A stretch of 64,000 nucleotides of DNA. It comes from Cerasicoccus frondis. GTDB lineage: Bacteria > Verrucomicrobiota > Verrucomicrobiia > Opitutales > Cerasicoccaceae. The translations under genes were made by a program, and so were the position numbers. The stretch lies in contig JAVDPC010000002.1 in assembly GCA_031296915.1 (NCBI GenBank), positions 248,001-312,000 of the forward strand, in the 5' to 3' direction. Below the pieces are notes generated by a model. That model saw only the letters and a program-made list of their open reading frames with translations, was not told the DNA's origin and searched no databases. Positions 35,251 through 44,630 of the stretch are shown here, piece after piece (the first letter of the stretch is position 1; each line of letters opens with the position of its first letter).

Positions 35251-36048
35251 TTACGCACATTCAACAGTAGACGGCTCACGGCGACCAAGGCGACGACGCA
35301 AAGCAAACAAGCCGATTCCACCCATGACCAAGAACGCAGTCGAAGCCGGCTCGGGTATCGCGGTGTAGTCAATTGTTAACATCGGCCGGTCCGCTGCAGT
35401 GCCAAAATTATCTGTCCTGAAGCGAAAGAGGTAACGGCTACTACCGGCCTCATCCGTATCGTTTAACTTCAGCAACAGGTTCAGAGTCTGGGACCCATCC
35501 AACGCGCTTTGCACAATGGTCACGAAGTCACTGCTAGTCGCAAAAGTTTGCATTCCGCTAGTAGTGTTTGGGTTTACCGTCAGAGAAGATAAAATCGTGG
35601 AATCATAATCCCCACCCGGCGTTGTCCAGGCATTGCCCGTACTGTAATTGTCCCAGCTTACCTCGCTTTCAACGAAGCTCTGAGTAAGCTCATGCAAATT
35701 GAACTGAACAGCGGATGACGCACTGCCAGCGTCAGTCGTTTCATAAACGCCCAGCGTAACAGAGTTGATAGTGGCTCCAGCCGGAATATCAGAAAGATCA
35801 AAGCTGAGAACGGTATGAAAAATCGAATCTGCTGTTCCGAGAGTTCCAACTAAGCCTTCGGTTGCATCGCCAAAATTTCCAATCGGGGCGCGTTCCTCTA
35901 GACGTGCAACATCATTCCCAGAATAGCCAGCCGTCGGGCTACTCCCATTTTGGAAAATGATAACATCAGCGGAGGTTTCATACGCAATCGATGACAAAAC
36001 GAATGCGGCGCCGCAAGTCAGCAACTTGCATGGGGTTTTGATTTTCAT
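35251..36048 (-). CDS. PEP-CTERM protein with DNRLRE-type domain
   Basis: About 265 residues from ATG 36048 (MKIKTPCKLLTCGAAFVLSS), the start of the signal peptide; an ATG at 36075 adds nine residues. The mature domain is a DNRLRE-type beta-sandwich (VLSFDLSDIPAGATINSVTL, FVESEVSWDNYSTGNAW, RPMLTIDY). The C-terminus is a PEP-CTERM signal: AIPEPASTAFLVMGGIGLFA, then RRRLGRRE. It is therefore predicted to be sorted by an exosortase to the envelope, unlike the neighbouring DNRLRE protein. It may display a glycan-binding domain on the cell surface. Confidence 0.78.
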   Translation of the reverse strand: MKIKTPCKLLTCGAAFVLSSIAYETSADVIIFQNGSSPTAGYSGNDVARLEERAPIGNFGDATEGLVGTLGTADSIFHTVLSFDLSDIPAGATINSVTLGVYETTDAGSASSAVQFNLHELTQSFVESEVSWDNYSTGNAWTTPGGDYDSTILSSLTVNPNTTSGMQTFATSSDFVTIVQSALDGSQTLNLLLKLNDTDEAGSSRYLFRFRTDNFGTAADRPMLTIDYTAIPEPASTAFLVMGGIGLFALRRRLGRREPSTVECA

Positions 36049-36110
36049 TGGGGTGGGTGTTTTGGAGGTATTCATGGTTATTGATAAGTAAGAAGCGTTT
36101 GTGATTTGGA

Positions 36111-36122
36111 GAAAATGTTTTC
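36111..36122. promoter_or_regulatory. candidate operator upstream of the PEP-CTERM DNRLRE gene
   Basis: GAAAATGTTTTC is an interrupted palindrome (arms GAAAA and TTTTC, two-base centre TG), lying about 63 bases before the start codon at 36048. Sites of this form resemble LacI-family operators, and a LacI-type gene is the neighbour, so binding by that regulator is plausible but untested. Confidence 0.35.
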
Positions 36123-36239
36123 AAATGCCACCCTATTGCCAACAGATATAGCATGAATGGGTCCGCAAGCTGAGCGCTAAGTTAGAGGGGAGCATTTCGA
36201 TGGGTTAAGGGTAGTTGTAACGAAACGAGAAACATCTAT

Positions 36240-37268
36240 TTATTTAGGTCGTTGTTCTGGGCGAGGGGTAGTCACCGTGCCGCGGTCGACGTAATCCACA
36301 GGCAAAACAATGCGGCAATGATTGGTCACAAGCCCTTGGCATCGCTGAATAAGCCGGAGCACGCCCTCCTGCCCCAATTGGTACAGCGGATATCGAATTG
36401 TCGAGAGAGGCATGGCTTCCATATCTTTTTCGGCAATCCCGCCAATGGCGATTACGCTGATATCATCCGGGACAGAATATCCGCTTTCGCGGAGAGCGCG
36501 AACCATGCCGTATGGCTTATAGTGGCCAGTGAATGCTGCGGTGAACTCAGGCCGGGGATGCTCCGCAAGGTATTGCTTCATTGCCAAATAGCCGTCATCA
36601 GCACTGTCACCATCAGCCTTGAGCACGATGAGGTCCCCTTCATCCATGCCGACCCAACAGCGAGCCCGAAAGATGTAGTCCATCGCATCGGTCCTGCGGA
36701 AGTAATTATAGGCGGTCTTAATGCAGAGTATTTTGCGGTGTCCCGCGTTACGCAAAGTTTCGAAGGTAAGCTCGAAGGCCTTCTGAACATCAGACATAAC
36801 CGAATCCCATTCGAGGGAATCCGATTCATTAATGTAAACAACCGGGATCTTGAGGCGATGAAGCTCCTCCAACAATTCAGGCTTCGATTGGCCCAACAGA
36901 AGGACCCCATCGACACGCCCTTGAGAAAGAATTTCCAGTTGGCCGGCCAAAGGCTCATCTTTATGAAGCCGTTTTATCAGCGCATGATAACCCAGCTTGG
37001 TCATCTCATCTTCAGCGCCTGCGTAAATTTCCGCGAAATTGGGATTATCAAATCGGCTGCGCAAATCCTCAAAAGTAACGATCGCAAGTGTTTTGGTAGA
37101 GCGCTGCCGATTGCGAGGCTGGTAACCAATTTTCTTGGCTGCGTCTTTTACCGTTCGGCGGGTTTTCTCCGGGATAGAGACATCGCTTTTGTCTCTTAAA
37201 ACCAGGGAAACAGTGCCAACAGAAAGCCCTGTGGCTTCGGCGACATCTTTAAGGGTAGAAGTGCTCAT
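36240..37268 (-). CDS. LacI-family transcriptional regulator
   Basis: 342 residues from ATG 37268; an in-frame TTG at 37274 adds two residues. The N-terminal helix-turn-helix is clear: TLKDVAEATGLSVGTVSLVL, then KTRRTVKDAAKKIGYQPRN as hinge start. The rest is the sugar-binding effector domain (RVDGVLLLGQSKPELLEEL, IPVVYINESDS, FTAAFTGHYKPYGMVRAL, PLSTIRYPLYQLGQEGVLRL). The family normally represses sugar-catabolic genes until bound by a sugar. It lies between the run of secreted enzyme genes on the same strand and a divergent GH110-like gene, so these are its likely targets. Repeated sequence just upstream of its start suggests autoregulation. Confidence 0.92.
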   Translation of the reverse strand: MSTSTLKDVAEATGLSVGTVSLVLRDKSDVSIPEKTRRTVKDAAKKIGYQPRNRQRSTKTLAIVTFEDLRSRFDNPNFAEIYAGAEDEMTKLGYHALIKRLHKDEPLAGQLEILSQGRVDGVLLLGQSKPELLEELHRLKIPVVYINESDSLEWDSVMSDVQKAFELTFETLRNAGHRKILCIKTAYNYFRRTDAMDYIFRARCWVGMDEGDLIVLKADGDSADDGYLAMKQYLAEHPRPEFTAAFTGHYKPYGMVRALRESGYSVPDDISVIAIGGIAEKDMEAMPLSTIRYPLYQLGQEGVLRLIQRCQGLVTNHCRIVLPVDYVDRGTVTTPRPEQRPK

Positions 37269-37277
37269 AAACAATTT

Positions 37278-37308
37278 ACTAAAATTTAGTGTTTAATTTT
37301 AGTGTTTA
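37278..37308. promoter_or_regulatory. repeat-containing candidate operator before the LacI-type gene
   Basis: Two exact copies of the 11-mer TTTAGTGTTTA start at 37285 and 37298 (13 bases apart). The first overlaps an inverted repeat, ACTAAAATTTAGT at 37278-37290 (6-bp arms around one base). All lie 10-40 bases upstream of the regulator's start codon, within the 163-base region it shares with the divergent GH110-like gene. A role in autoregulation is inferred. Confidence 0.4.
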
Positions 37309-37431
37309 TGTCAACAGGAAAATAATCCATATTTTTAGCAATAATTCGAAATACGCCTTGGGTAAGCATGTTTTACCTACAACGGCGCAATCTCCCACAA
37401 AGCATAATAATCAGCTCAATATCCCACCAGA

Positions 37432-39432
37432 ATGCCCGAACTCCCCATCGCAACACACTCACTTTCAGCAAGATGCACAACCTGCATCACCAGCTTGGCG
37501 CTCGCAACCATAGCTTCCTTGTTGCCAATTTCCGCCCAGTCCATCGAACCAGCCGGAGAGCTTCCAAGCGGAACACTCGTGCCCCCAACTGCCTCCATCG
37601 GGCAAGAAGCACCTCCGACGGAGATCATTGAGCCAACCGAGTTTACAGTGGATTTACCTAGAGAGCCGAAGGACGCGAAAGAAGCCTCCGTAGCCAGCTT
37701 CGGCGCCTCCCCATCCTCTCCGGATAACTGGCAAGCCTTCACCGACGCAATCGCCTTCTGCCGCAGTGAAGGAGTTCATCGCCTGACAATTCCCCCCGGC
37801 GTCTACCACTTTACGACTCCGGAGGCCGTGTCCTTTGAAAACCTGACGGACTTCACGCTCGACGGCCAAGGCGCCGAATTGATCTTCCAGTATCCTACCG
37901 GAAACAACGCCGCCATGGTGCAAATCCAAAATTGTAAGCGAGTGCTGATTGAGCATTTAACTATCGATTGGAACGTCGAGGCAGACCCAGTTGCTAGCTT
38001 TACGGAAGTCGTGCAAACCAATCCAGCAGAGCGTTACCTGGATATACGCTTCACTGAGTGGCAGAAGTTCCCAAAGCGCGATGCACGAATGACATTCCTG
38101 AACCCCATAGACCCGCAAACGGGGGCCATGGGCAGGCCGGATGTATTTTGGGCAGGAACCTGGCGCCTAACCGGACAGTCCGAGTGGCTCAATGATAATA
38201 CATTGCGCATCTTCATTAAGCCCGGCCACGAGGAATTCTTCGCTCGGCAGTATTACCCCGGGCTTCCGTTGCGCGTCTCGCACTACCGCTATAATCTGAC
38301 TGGGGTCAAGCTAATGAACAGCACTCAGCTGACGCTACGAGACGTCACCATCCATGCAACGCCAGGCCATGGCATCGCTGGCGGTGTCGATGTCCATCAC
38401 ATGGCCATGCAACGTGTCCGTGTTATTCGCCGTAACCAGCCGCGCCACGCCATCTCCAGCGCCAATGACCAAATTCATCTGTACAACACACAGGGCTTTT
38501 TGCGCTTCGATGATTGCGAGTTTGCCGACGGAGGCGATGACGGCATCAACATCCACGAGAACAGCAGTTCAGGAGTCGCGATCATCGACAACCGCACGCT
38601 CGATCTTTATAACCTACAGCAATGGAGCCATCAAATTGAAGTCGGTGACGAAATCGAACTGCGACGACAGGATCTATCTCCTCTTGGCTACCGTTCGCGC
38701 ATCGAATCCCGCAACTGGGATACCACGGGCCGCGAATGCCGTGTGACCCTTGCGGATGAACTCCCGAACGATTTACCTGACGACGCCATCGTCTTCTACC
38801 GTCGTTTCGACACGCATAACATCATTGTCCGCAACTGCATCTTTCGCGACAACCGGGGAAGAGGCATGTTGGCAAAGGGGCAAAAAATGCTCATCGAAAA
38901 CTGCCAATTCCTACGCACGCAATTACCGGGTCTGATCATCACTGCGGGCTCCGAAAAACGCTGGTCCGAGGGCTTCGGAGTCAATAACGTAACCATCCGC
39001 AACAACCTATTCGACCACTGCAACACCATGTCCCGCGGTTATTACGAATGGGGATCATATGACACCGTGGAAAGATCGGCGACACTATACCTGAGGACAT
39101 ACACGATGCGAAGCAACTACCCGATTTTTCAAAACGTGTTAATCGAGAATAACAAATTCATCCACACTCCCAAGGAGCTGCTATTTATCAGCTCCGCCCA
39201 TGGAGTTACCGTACAAGGCAATGTATTTCAAAACCCCGAACCTCACCTACAAGCTTCTCCACTCCGAGGCTTGATCGAAGTGCGGCAGGCCTCAGATGTT
39301 GCGATCATTGACAATACCTGGGAGGCATCCCCGCATACCCCCAATGCCGGTATTCTTTACGACCCGAATACCGTAAGCGGATTCTTCGTGAAGAACAATC
39401 GAATCACTCCCCGCTCAAGCAACGCAAACTGA
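37432..39432 (+). CDS. secreted GH110-like right-handed beta-helix protein
   Basis: 666 residues with a basic N-terminus and a signal-like hydrophobic stretch (ITSLALATIASLLPISA). Most of the protein is a right-handed beta-helix: LTIPPGVYHFTTPEAVSFEN, FTLDGQGAELIF, then DGGDDGINIHENSS near residue 370, and IIVRNCIFRDNRGRGMLAKG with GLIITAGSEKRWSEG later. The 'GDDxINIH' and 'NRxRGxL...W.EG' patterns recall GH110 alpha-galactosidases, in which acidic residues at that helix turn are catalytic. It is divergently transcribed from the LacI-type gene and probably under its control. Together with the other GH110-like protein it suggests debranching or exo-cleavage of alpha-linked galactose. The family call is from motif memory. 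Confidence 0.72.
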   Translation: MPELPIATHSLSARCTTCITSLALATIASLLPISAQSIEPAGELPSGTLVPPTASIGQEAPPTEIIEPTEFTVDLPREPKDAKEASVASFGASPSSPDNWQAFTDAIAFCRSEGVHRLTIPPGVYHFTTPEAVSFENLTDFTLDGQGAELIFQYPTGNNAAMVQIQNCKRVLIEHLTIDWNVEADPVASFTEVVQTNPAERYLDIRFTEWQKFPKRDARMTFLNPIDPQTGAMGRPDVFWAGTWRLTGQSEWLNDNTLRIFIKPGHEEFFARQYYPGLPLRVSHYRYNLTGVKLMNSTQLTLRDVTIHATPGHGIAGGVDVHHMAMQRVRVIRRNQPRHAISSANDQIHLYNTQGFLRFDDCEFADGGDDGINIHENSSSGVAIIDNRTLDLYNLQQWSHQIEVGDEIELRRQDLSPLGYRSRIESRNWDTTGRECRVTLADELPNDLPDDAIVFYRRFDTHNIIVRNCIFRDNRGRGMLAKGQKMLIENCQFLRTQLPGLIITAGSEKRWSEGFGVNNVTIRNNLFDHCNTMSRGYYEWGSYDTVERSATLYLRTYTMRSNYPIFQNVLIENNKFIHTPKELLFISSAHGVTVQGNVFQNPEPHLQASPLRGLIEVRQASDVAIIDNTWEASPHTPNAGILYDPNTVSGFFVKNNRITPRSSNAN

Positions 39433-39521
39433 ACCATTACATTTGATTAGTCAGCCTGGGCACACTGGCGAGAGCTAAGAAACTGGAACCATCGCAATGC
39501 CTAATTATTTTTCACTATAAC

Positions 39522-40466
39522 TTAGAATATCGGAATCACTTCCAATCGAATGAAGCAATTGGGGTAGAGCGCACGATCCAACCTAAGCGTGATTAATTCA
39601 AGATCTGAGCCCTCAATTGGCTCAATGATCTCACTGATAACTAAGCCAGGAATTGAGTCTACGCCAACCCAAGCGCCATCGGTTAGGCTATCACTTACCA
39701 AACAGGTGTAAGTCACTCCACTAGCATTAGACTCATAACCAACAAAGGAAATCTCGTAACCGTCATTCTCCCTGATTAATGGCAATCCTCCCCGCTCAGG
39801 CCGACTCAAATCGAGCAGTCGATAATTGGCTGAGTGCGGATCGCCGAGGTTGAAGGCAAATTTGACAATCGCAGGCAAACCATCGTCGCAAAAAGCAACT
39901 TCATCGTCACTGCCATCCTCAGCCAAGCCGTATTGCTCACGCCATCGAGAAAGCGCATATTGCCTGCCTTCTAAAAACAATGTTTCAGTAAAGCTTCCCG
40001 CCAAAACCTCAAAAGAACCATTCGGGTTAACGTGAACGTTAATACTAATGGGCACATTAAAGGCCACCTGATCCTCTTGCTCCAAAGCATCTCGGACCTT
40101 GATTTGTACAATCCATGGAGAATCAAACGTCGCAAACTCGTTTTGATCCGCAGTCGTCGTTCCAACGTACTGCCAGGTTATTCTACTATAAGTTACCCCG
40201 CCGAATTCCGGGCGATCAGATACATAGATCCAATCAACAGGTGTCGACACAGCTTCAAAGGCTATACTATCGGGCAATAAAATTTGCACGCTATTACTGA
40301 GGCGGCTGCTGGTTTCGTATATGCGCCATTGACCAGGGCTATTACCGTTGGACTGAATTTCAATGGTGTTGAGCGCCCCATCAAATGTGCTGGTTATAGT
40401 CGAATACTCATTATCCGCCGCACAATAGAAAGCAGCACATAAGATGATTATAATAGGTATTTTCAT
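39522..40466 (-). CDS. hypothetical secreted protein, last gene of the giant-protein cluster
   Basis: 314 residues with a short signal peptide (MKIPIIIILCAAFYCAA). The first half is beta-rich (STFDGALNTIEIQSNGNSPG, then FGGVTYSRITWQYVGTT). The second half has FLEGRQYALSRWREQYGLAE and PAIVKFAFNLGDPHSANYRL, then ISFVGYESNASGVTYTCLVS, a C-terminal segment seen in many secreted verrucomicrobial proteins. I do not recognise a catalytic domain. It starts 51 bases after the stop of the 1356-residue gene on the same strand, suggesting it belongs to the same operon. Confidence 0.65.
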   Translation of the reverse strand: MKIPIIIILCAAFYCAADNEYSTITSTFDGALNTIEIQSNGNSPGQWRIYETSSRLSNSVQILLPDSIAFEAVSTPVDWIYVSDRPEFGGVTYSRITWQYVGTTTADQNEFATFDSPWIVQIKVRDALEQEDQVAFNVPISINVHVNPNGSFEVLAGSFTETLFLEGRQYALSRWREQYGLAEDGSDDEVAFCDDGLPAIVKFAFNLGDPHSANYRLLDLSRPERGGLPLIRENDGYEISFVGYESNASGVTYTCLVSDSLTDGAWVGVDSIPGLVISEIIEPIEGSDLELITLRLDRALYPNCFIRLEVIPIF

Positions 40467-40517
40467 CGGCTTTCAATGAAGCTCTCCCAGGCCTTTTGTG
40501 CTACGATTGCCTCGTCA

Positions 40518-43500
40518 TTAATTCGAGCTTAGGAGTAGATTTTTTATCTTCGCGCCGTCGTCGCTTTCGACTGCCGTTACTCGCCACACAATCATATGAA
40601 CGCCCGATAGAGCTTCGGCATAACTAAAACTCGTCCATCCACTAGAGTCGCCCGCCGACAAAACGGACTGCCCGTCAACAAGCAGTTCAAATATAACTCC
40701 CTGGCTCGTTGATTGAACTTCATAGTCAAATGCCAACTCGAAAGATCCGTCTACAAACGTAGAGAATGATGACACTTCCATGGGCTCTAAAGATGGGGTC
40801 GTGATCGCATCGGAGTCGTCAATTTCGGGCGTCCATGGCTTATCGCCACTGAGCAACAAAACATGCCCCGCAGCTCCCAATGACTCGGCAATATCCGATT
40901 CCCAATTAGGAACGGCATCCCGACTCATGCTAACTCGGTAGAACTGTGAGCCTCCACTGTTTTGCAGATTATCTGGACGCACCGAAACATAGCGACGCTC
41001 GATCCGCCCATCCGGCAGTAGCACCATCTCTAAGTCGAACTCGTCATTCACGTTGGAATTTACAACAGCGAATGACCCATCTAGCTCTTGGATATTGAAA
41101 TGCACATCAGTCAAATCGGATGCATGGCGAAACCGCAGTTCCCGGTCTCCATGTGAGTTAGTGAAGAAGCTAACGGCGGAATCTATCTGGTCATTTGCAG
41201 TAGGGTCCGTCCCATATAGATACTCAGCAAATGTTGATGCCGTATCTCCATCTGAATTATGCATAGCCCAATCGACCACCCCACTGATCTCCTGGCCTGT
41301 AAAGTGAGCAGCTAGCCAGCTATCGAAATTTTTGGCGCCTTCAACGATACCATCCACAATCAGTACAGATGCAGTCCAAGGGTTGGTCAACATGTAGCGC
41401 TCCGGATCAGGCAACACACTAATCTGAACCACTTTTGTTCCACCATTCTTTTCAACGCCCAAGAGCGGCTCGATTTCTATAAAAGCCGTTTCGCTTCCGG
41501 ACGGGAAAGTTACGACTGGGATAATGCTCTCGATATCCCGTCCCATCACCGCATTGCCGGATACTGCCAAATCTATAGTCAATGCCTCTGATAAATCGCC
41601 CGATCGCGTGATCTGGATGAGCCCGGGTATACTCCCCGCTCTCTGCGCATACTCCGTCAGCACTGCAATCTTGATAGAAGGCGCATCGCCGATAGTCAAA
41701 GCGGCTTCATCCGCCGAGTAATCCGTTATCCTAGCGTCACGATAAACCTTGATAGTCACAGATTCATGCTCGTCCCAAATATCCTGGATTGGCGTCAAGC
41801 TGAACGTGATTGAGCTATCCCCTTCGGGGAAAGTAAAGCTGCGTACCGAGCCATCGCCATCAAGACCACTAAGCGTAAAGTCCTCCCCTTCTCCCGCAGA
41901 CCCCGAGAAACCAAGGTAGAAAGTCTGCTCGCATTCGGTGTTGCCGCTGCGCCTAATCGTTATGTCGTAGGAGATACGGCCTTCGACTAACAAGGTCTCC
42001 TCCGCCTCAATTGAAACCGACATGGGATATACCGGACCGCCGAGAAGAACAGAGCCTTCACCGACCAGTCTTTTCAAATCCTGCTGCGAATAATAGACGC
42101 CCTGAAGCTTGATCGTCTGCTCCACAATGCCGTCTTCATCCAAGTCAATGGAAATGAGGGTGCTGGCCGTCGGAGTGGAAGGTTTGTCAGTAGCATAAAG
42201 CTTGAATAGCAGCTCATAGTTTTCGTTCGTGCTGAGATGACCGCCGTCATAACCGTTAGCTCTGTTGTATTTTAAATATTTTTTGTCAGTGGCGAAGGAA
42301 TAAGTCTGGCCCGTCGTTAGTGAAACCGGTTCGTCGAACTTAAAGACCGTCCAACTCGAATCACCGATCGTGGCGCTAGCTTGGCCAAGGATAGCTCCTT
42401 CAATTCCTTCGCCCTCATAAATCGTCAATGTACGACTGTAACCATCGCCCTTAGTGAAGTCGTATAACACAAAAACACTATGCAGGAAATCATTTGTAGC
42501 CGTGAACGATTGCCATATCTCTTCTGATTGATTGAAGGTGGCAGTAAAAGCCAAAAAACTCGAGGCCATCACTTCTGGCACGATATCAGAAGGTTGAAGC
42601 GAATCGACCACCAAACTAAAGCTAAGATAGTCATCAGGCGTTCCGCCCAAACGTGAAAAAAGCGGGCTAAGGTCCAAGCGATCACCTTCTCCTTCTGCGA
42701 AATCCTTAATGATCTTATTTCCGCTCGCCGGATAAAATTGAAATACATCCTCCCCCGCACCACCAGCGATGACGTCATCTCCGGCGCCCATACGGAAAAC
42801 ATCTTCACCCGGTGAGCCAATAAGCGTATCGTTGCCCCAACCGCTGGCTATGATATGGGCTGAGGATGTGGCGCCGCTCAGGTCCAACTCCACCGGCGAT
42901 GTCAATGCGCGCAAGTCCCATAGCTTATAGAGATAGTTTGAAAGTAGATAATCAGCCACACGGCTTTCAATCTCCGCAGAGAGCACGCGATCGAACAATA
43001 CGAGCTCAAATATCTGTCCATCGGAGAAAAACTGTGAAGCCGCCCCCTCCGTGACAAGGCACTCAGCGCCCACCGTAGGGAAAGCAGCCGGAAGGCTCGA
43101 TTCCTGTTTCCAAGAATAAGCCAGTGATCCGTCAAATAAGTTACGGAGAATTCCCAATTGGTCGTCACTCGTAACGCTAAAAAAATTATATGCATTCTTC
43201 AGAGGAGCGCTAACCGCAACCTGATCATCCTCCATTAATTGCAGGCTCTTACGATATGGTTCATCGCCTCCGGTCAAACTAAGGCGAAAGTGTCCACAAT
43301 TTAGAAGCGTCATGCGATCAGATGTTGCTGCGCCAAAGGAAGACGGCGGGTAAAAGGCAACGAACAAGCTATAATCAGAGTTAAGGAGCTCCCGGTCATC
43401 CCAGAAAAGGAAATCATCCAAATCAAAATCGAATGTTGGGTATGATGTATAAGGGACAACGCCGAGGCTGGGATCGTGGCCATCGTCAGGTAGCCAATAC

Positions 43501-44588
43501 AAATTTTGGTCATTGCCTGACAGGTCAATTACCTTTCCATCGTTCGCATTGAACGCATCTGCCTGATCAGCGTCAAACCAAGCCACTGGCGCGCTCTGGT
43601 TTAGGGAGGCGGGCGAAAATGCTTCCACCATCACGCTCAAATCACCGTATGTCGTTGGCGTTGCGTCAGCATTATCAGTGATGCTAAATACGATGGGGGC
43701 GTCGATGAAACTAGCGGCCACCTCAATAAATATGCCCCCCTGCTTCATTGATCCCAGAGTGAAGGAGTCATTTATGCCAAGTATTTCGCCCCCAAAACAT
43801 CGGCCGATAGAAAGCCCAGCCGGGATCGATTGCAGAGTAAAAATGAGCTCAGAGTCCTCACTATCCGCATCCTGCACCTGAAGATATAAACCAGATACGC
43901 CACCCAAGGTTACATCGATGGAGCTAGTCAGCAATTGAGGGGTCAGATTGGAACTAGTGGGATCGGAACCTTTGCCAAACTCCGCTGCATTATTCCAGCC
44001 ATCCTCGTCGCCATCTAGCGCTGCATCTCCTGCGTAGTATGGGTTCAGGCCGTAGCGCATTTCCCACAAATCGGGCATGCCATCGCCATCGGAATCCAAC
44101 ACGTCTAAATTCACCATCAGATCGAGTTCGATCTCCTCCATCTTCAGATCAAACCGCGTTTTCAGAATCGCCATATCACCATCGAGCGGAAACACAGGCG
44201 CCCCATTCAACGTAATCTCGCCGATTTCATATTCACTAAGTTCTGGCAAGACCATCAGCGTATCGCCTAAGACGTCGCTAACCGGCAGATAGGTCAACTC
44301 ATACTCCAACCAATAAGAAAAGATTCCATCGGTCCCGGATGGCTTTAAATCCGTGGTCAGTGTAACCGCATTGCTTGGGTTGATGCTATTGACTAAGGTA
44401 ACGGAGAGCTCGCCTTCGAACAATTGGAGCGATGTGCTATCAGAAAACTGAAAGACCTTACCGAAAAGCACAAGGGGGGGCTCAGTAAAGCCGTTATCCT
44501 GCGCCCAGCCTGCGGACGGTCTACACGCCAAAATCAAAATAAGCCCCATGAGGACCCTGTAGCAGGAAATACAACTATAGCTATTCAT
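40518..44588 (-). CDS. large secreted multidomain protein (TSP3, LamG-like, RTX, Calx-beta)
   Basis: 1356 residues with a signal peptide near the start (VLMGLILILACRPSAGWAQ). Domains in order: a beta-rich N-terminal region; a thrombospondin type-3-like calcium motif (DSDGDGMPDLWEMRYGLNP, about 165-215); a LamG/concanavalin-like domain (VAWFDADQADAFNANDGKVI to FELVLFDRVLSAEIESRVAD, about 335-565); an RTX-like calcium repeat (MGAGDDVIAGGAGEDVFQF, near 600); Calx-beta-like repeats (about 870-1110, TFPEGDSSITFSLTP); and a C-terminal beta domain. RTX repeats usually go with type I secretion, but here there is an N-terminal Sec signal and no type I exporter nearby. Function is unknown; adhesion or matrix roles are common for such proteins. 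It is 42 bases downstream of the giant gene. Confidence 0.78.
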   Translation of the reverse strand: MNSYSCISCYRVLMGLILILACRPSAGWAQDNGFTEPPLVLFGKVFQFSDSTSLQLFEGELSVTLVNSINPSNAVTLTTDLKPSGTDGIFSYWLEYELTYLPVSDVLGDTLMVLPELSEYEIGEITLNGAPVFPLDGDMAILKTRFDLKMEEIELDLMVNLDVLDSDGDGMPDLWEMRYGLNPYYAGDAALDGDEDGWNNAAEFGKGSDPTSSNLTPQLLTSSIDVTLGGVSGLYLQVQDADSEDSELIFTLQSIPAGLSIGRCFGGEILGINDSFTLGSMKQGGIFIEVAASFIDAPIVFSITDNADATPTTYGDLSVMVEAFSPASLNQSAPVAWFDADQADAFNANDGKVIDLSGNDQNLYWLPDDGHDPSLGVVPYTSYPTFDFDLDDFLFWDDRELLNSDYSLFVAFYPPSSFGAATSDRMTLLNCGHFRLSLTGGDEPYRKSLQLMEDDQVAVSAPLKNAYNFFSVTSDDQLGILRNLFDGSLAYSWKQESSLPAAFPTVGAECLVTEGAASQFFSDGQIFELVLFDRVLSAEIESRVADYLLSNYLYKLWDLRALTSPVELDLSGATSSAHIIASGWGNDTLIGSPGEDVFRMGAGDDVIAGGAGEDVFQFYPASGNKIIKDFAEGEGDRLDLSPLFSRLGGTPDDYLSFSLVVDSLQPSDIVPEVMASSFLAFTATFNQSEEIWQSFTATNDFLHSVFVLYDFTKGDGYSRTLTIYEGEGIEGAILGQASATIGDSSWTVFKFDEPVSLTTGQTYSFATDKKYLKYNRANGYDGGHLSTNENYELLFKLYATDKPSTPTASTLISIDLDEDGIVEQTIKLQGVYYSQQDLKRLVGEGSVLLGGPVYPMSVSIEAEETLLVEGRISYDITIRRSGNTECEQTFYLGFSGSAGEGEDFTLSGLDGDGSVRSFTFPEGDSSITFSLTPIQDIWDEHESVTIKVYRDARITDYSADEAALTIGDAPSIKIAVLTEYAQRAGSIPGLIQITRSGDLSEALTIDLAVSGNAVMGRDIESIIPVVTFPSGSETAFIEIEPLLGVEKNGGTKVVQISVLPDPERYMLTNPWTASVLIVDGIVEGAKNFDSWLAAHFTGQEISGVVDWAMHNSDGDTASTFAEYLYGTDPTANDQIDSAVSFFTNSHGDRELRFRHASDLTDVHFNIQELDGSFAVVNSNVNDEFDLEMVLLPDGRIERRYVSVRPDNLQNSGGSQFYRVSMSRDAVPNWESDIAESLGAAGHVLLLSGDKPWTPEIDDSDAITTPSLEPMEVSSFSTFVDGSFELAFDYEVQSTSQGVIFELLVDGQSVLSAGDSSGWTSFSYAEALSGVHMIVWRVTAVESDDGAKIKNLLLSSN

Positions 44589-44630
44589 AACACTACCGAT
44601 GAAATCATTGTTGGCGCCTTCCCTATTAAA

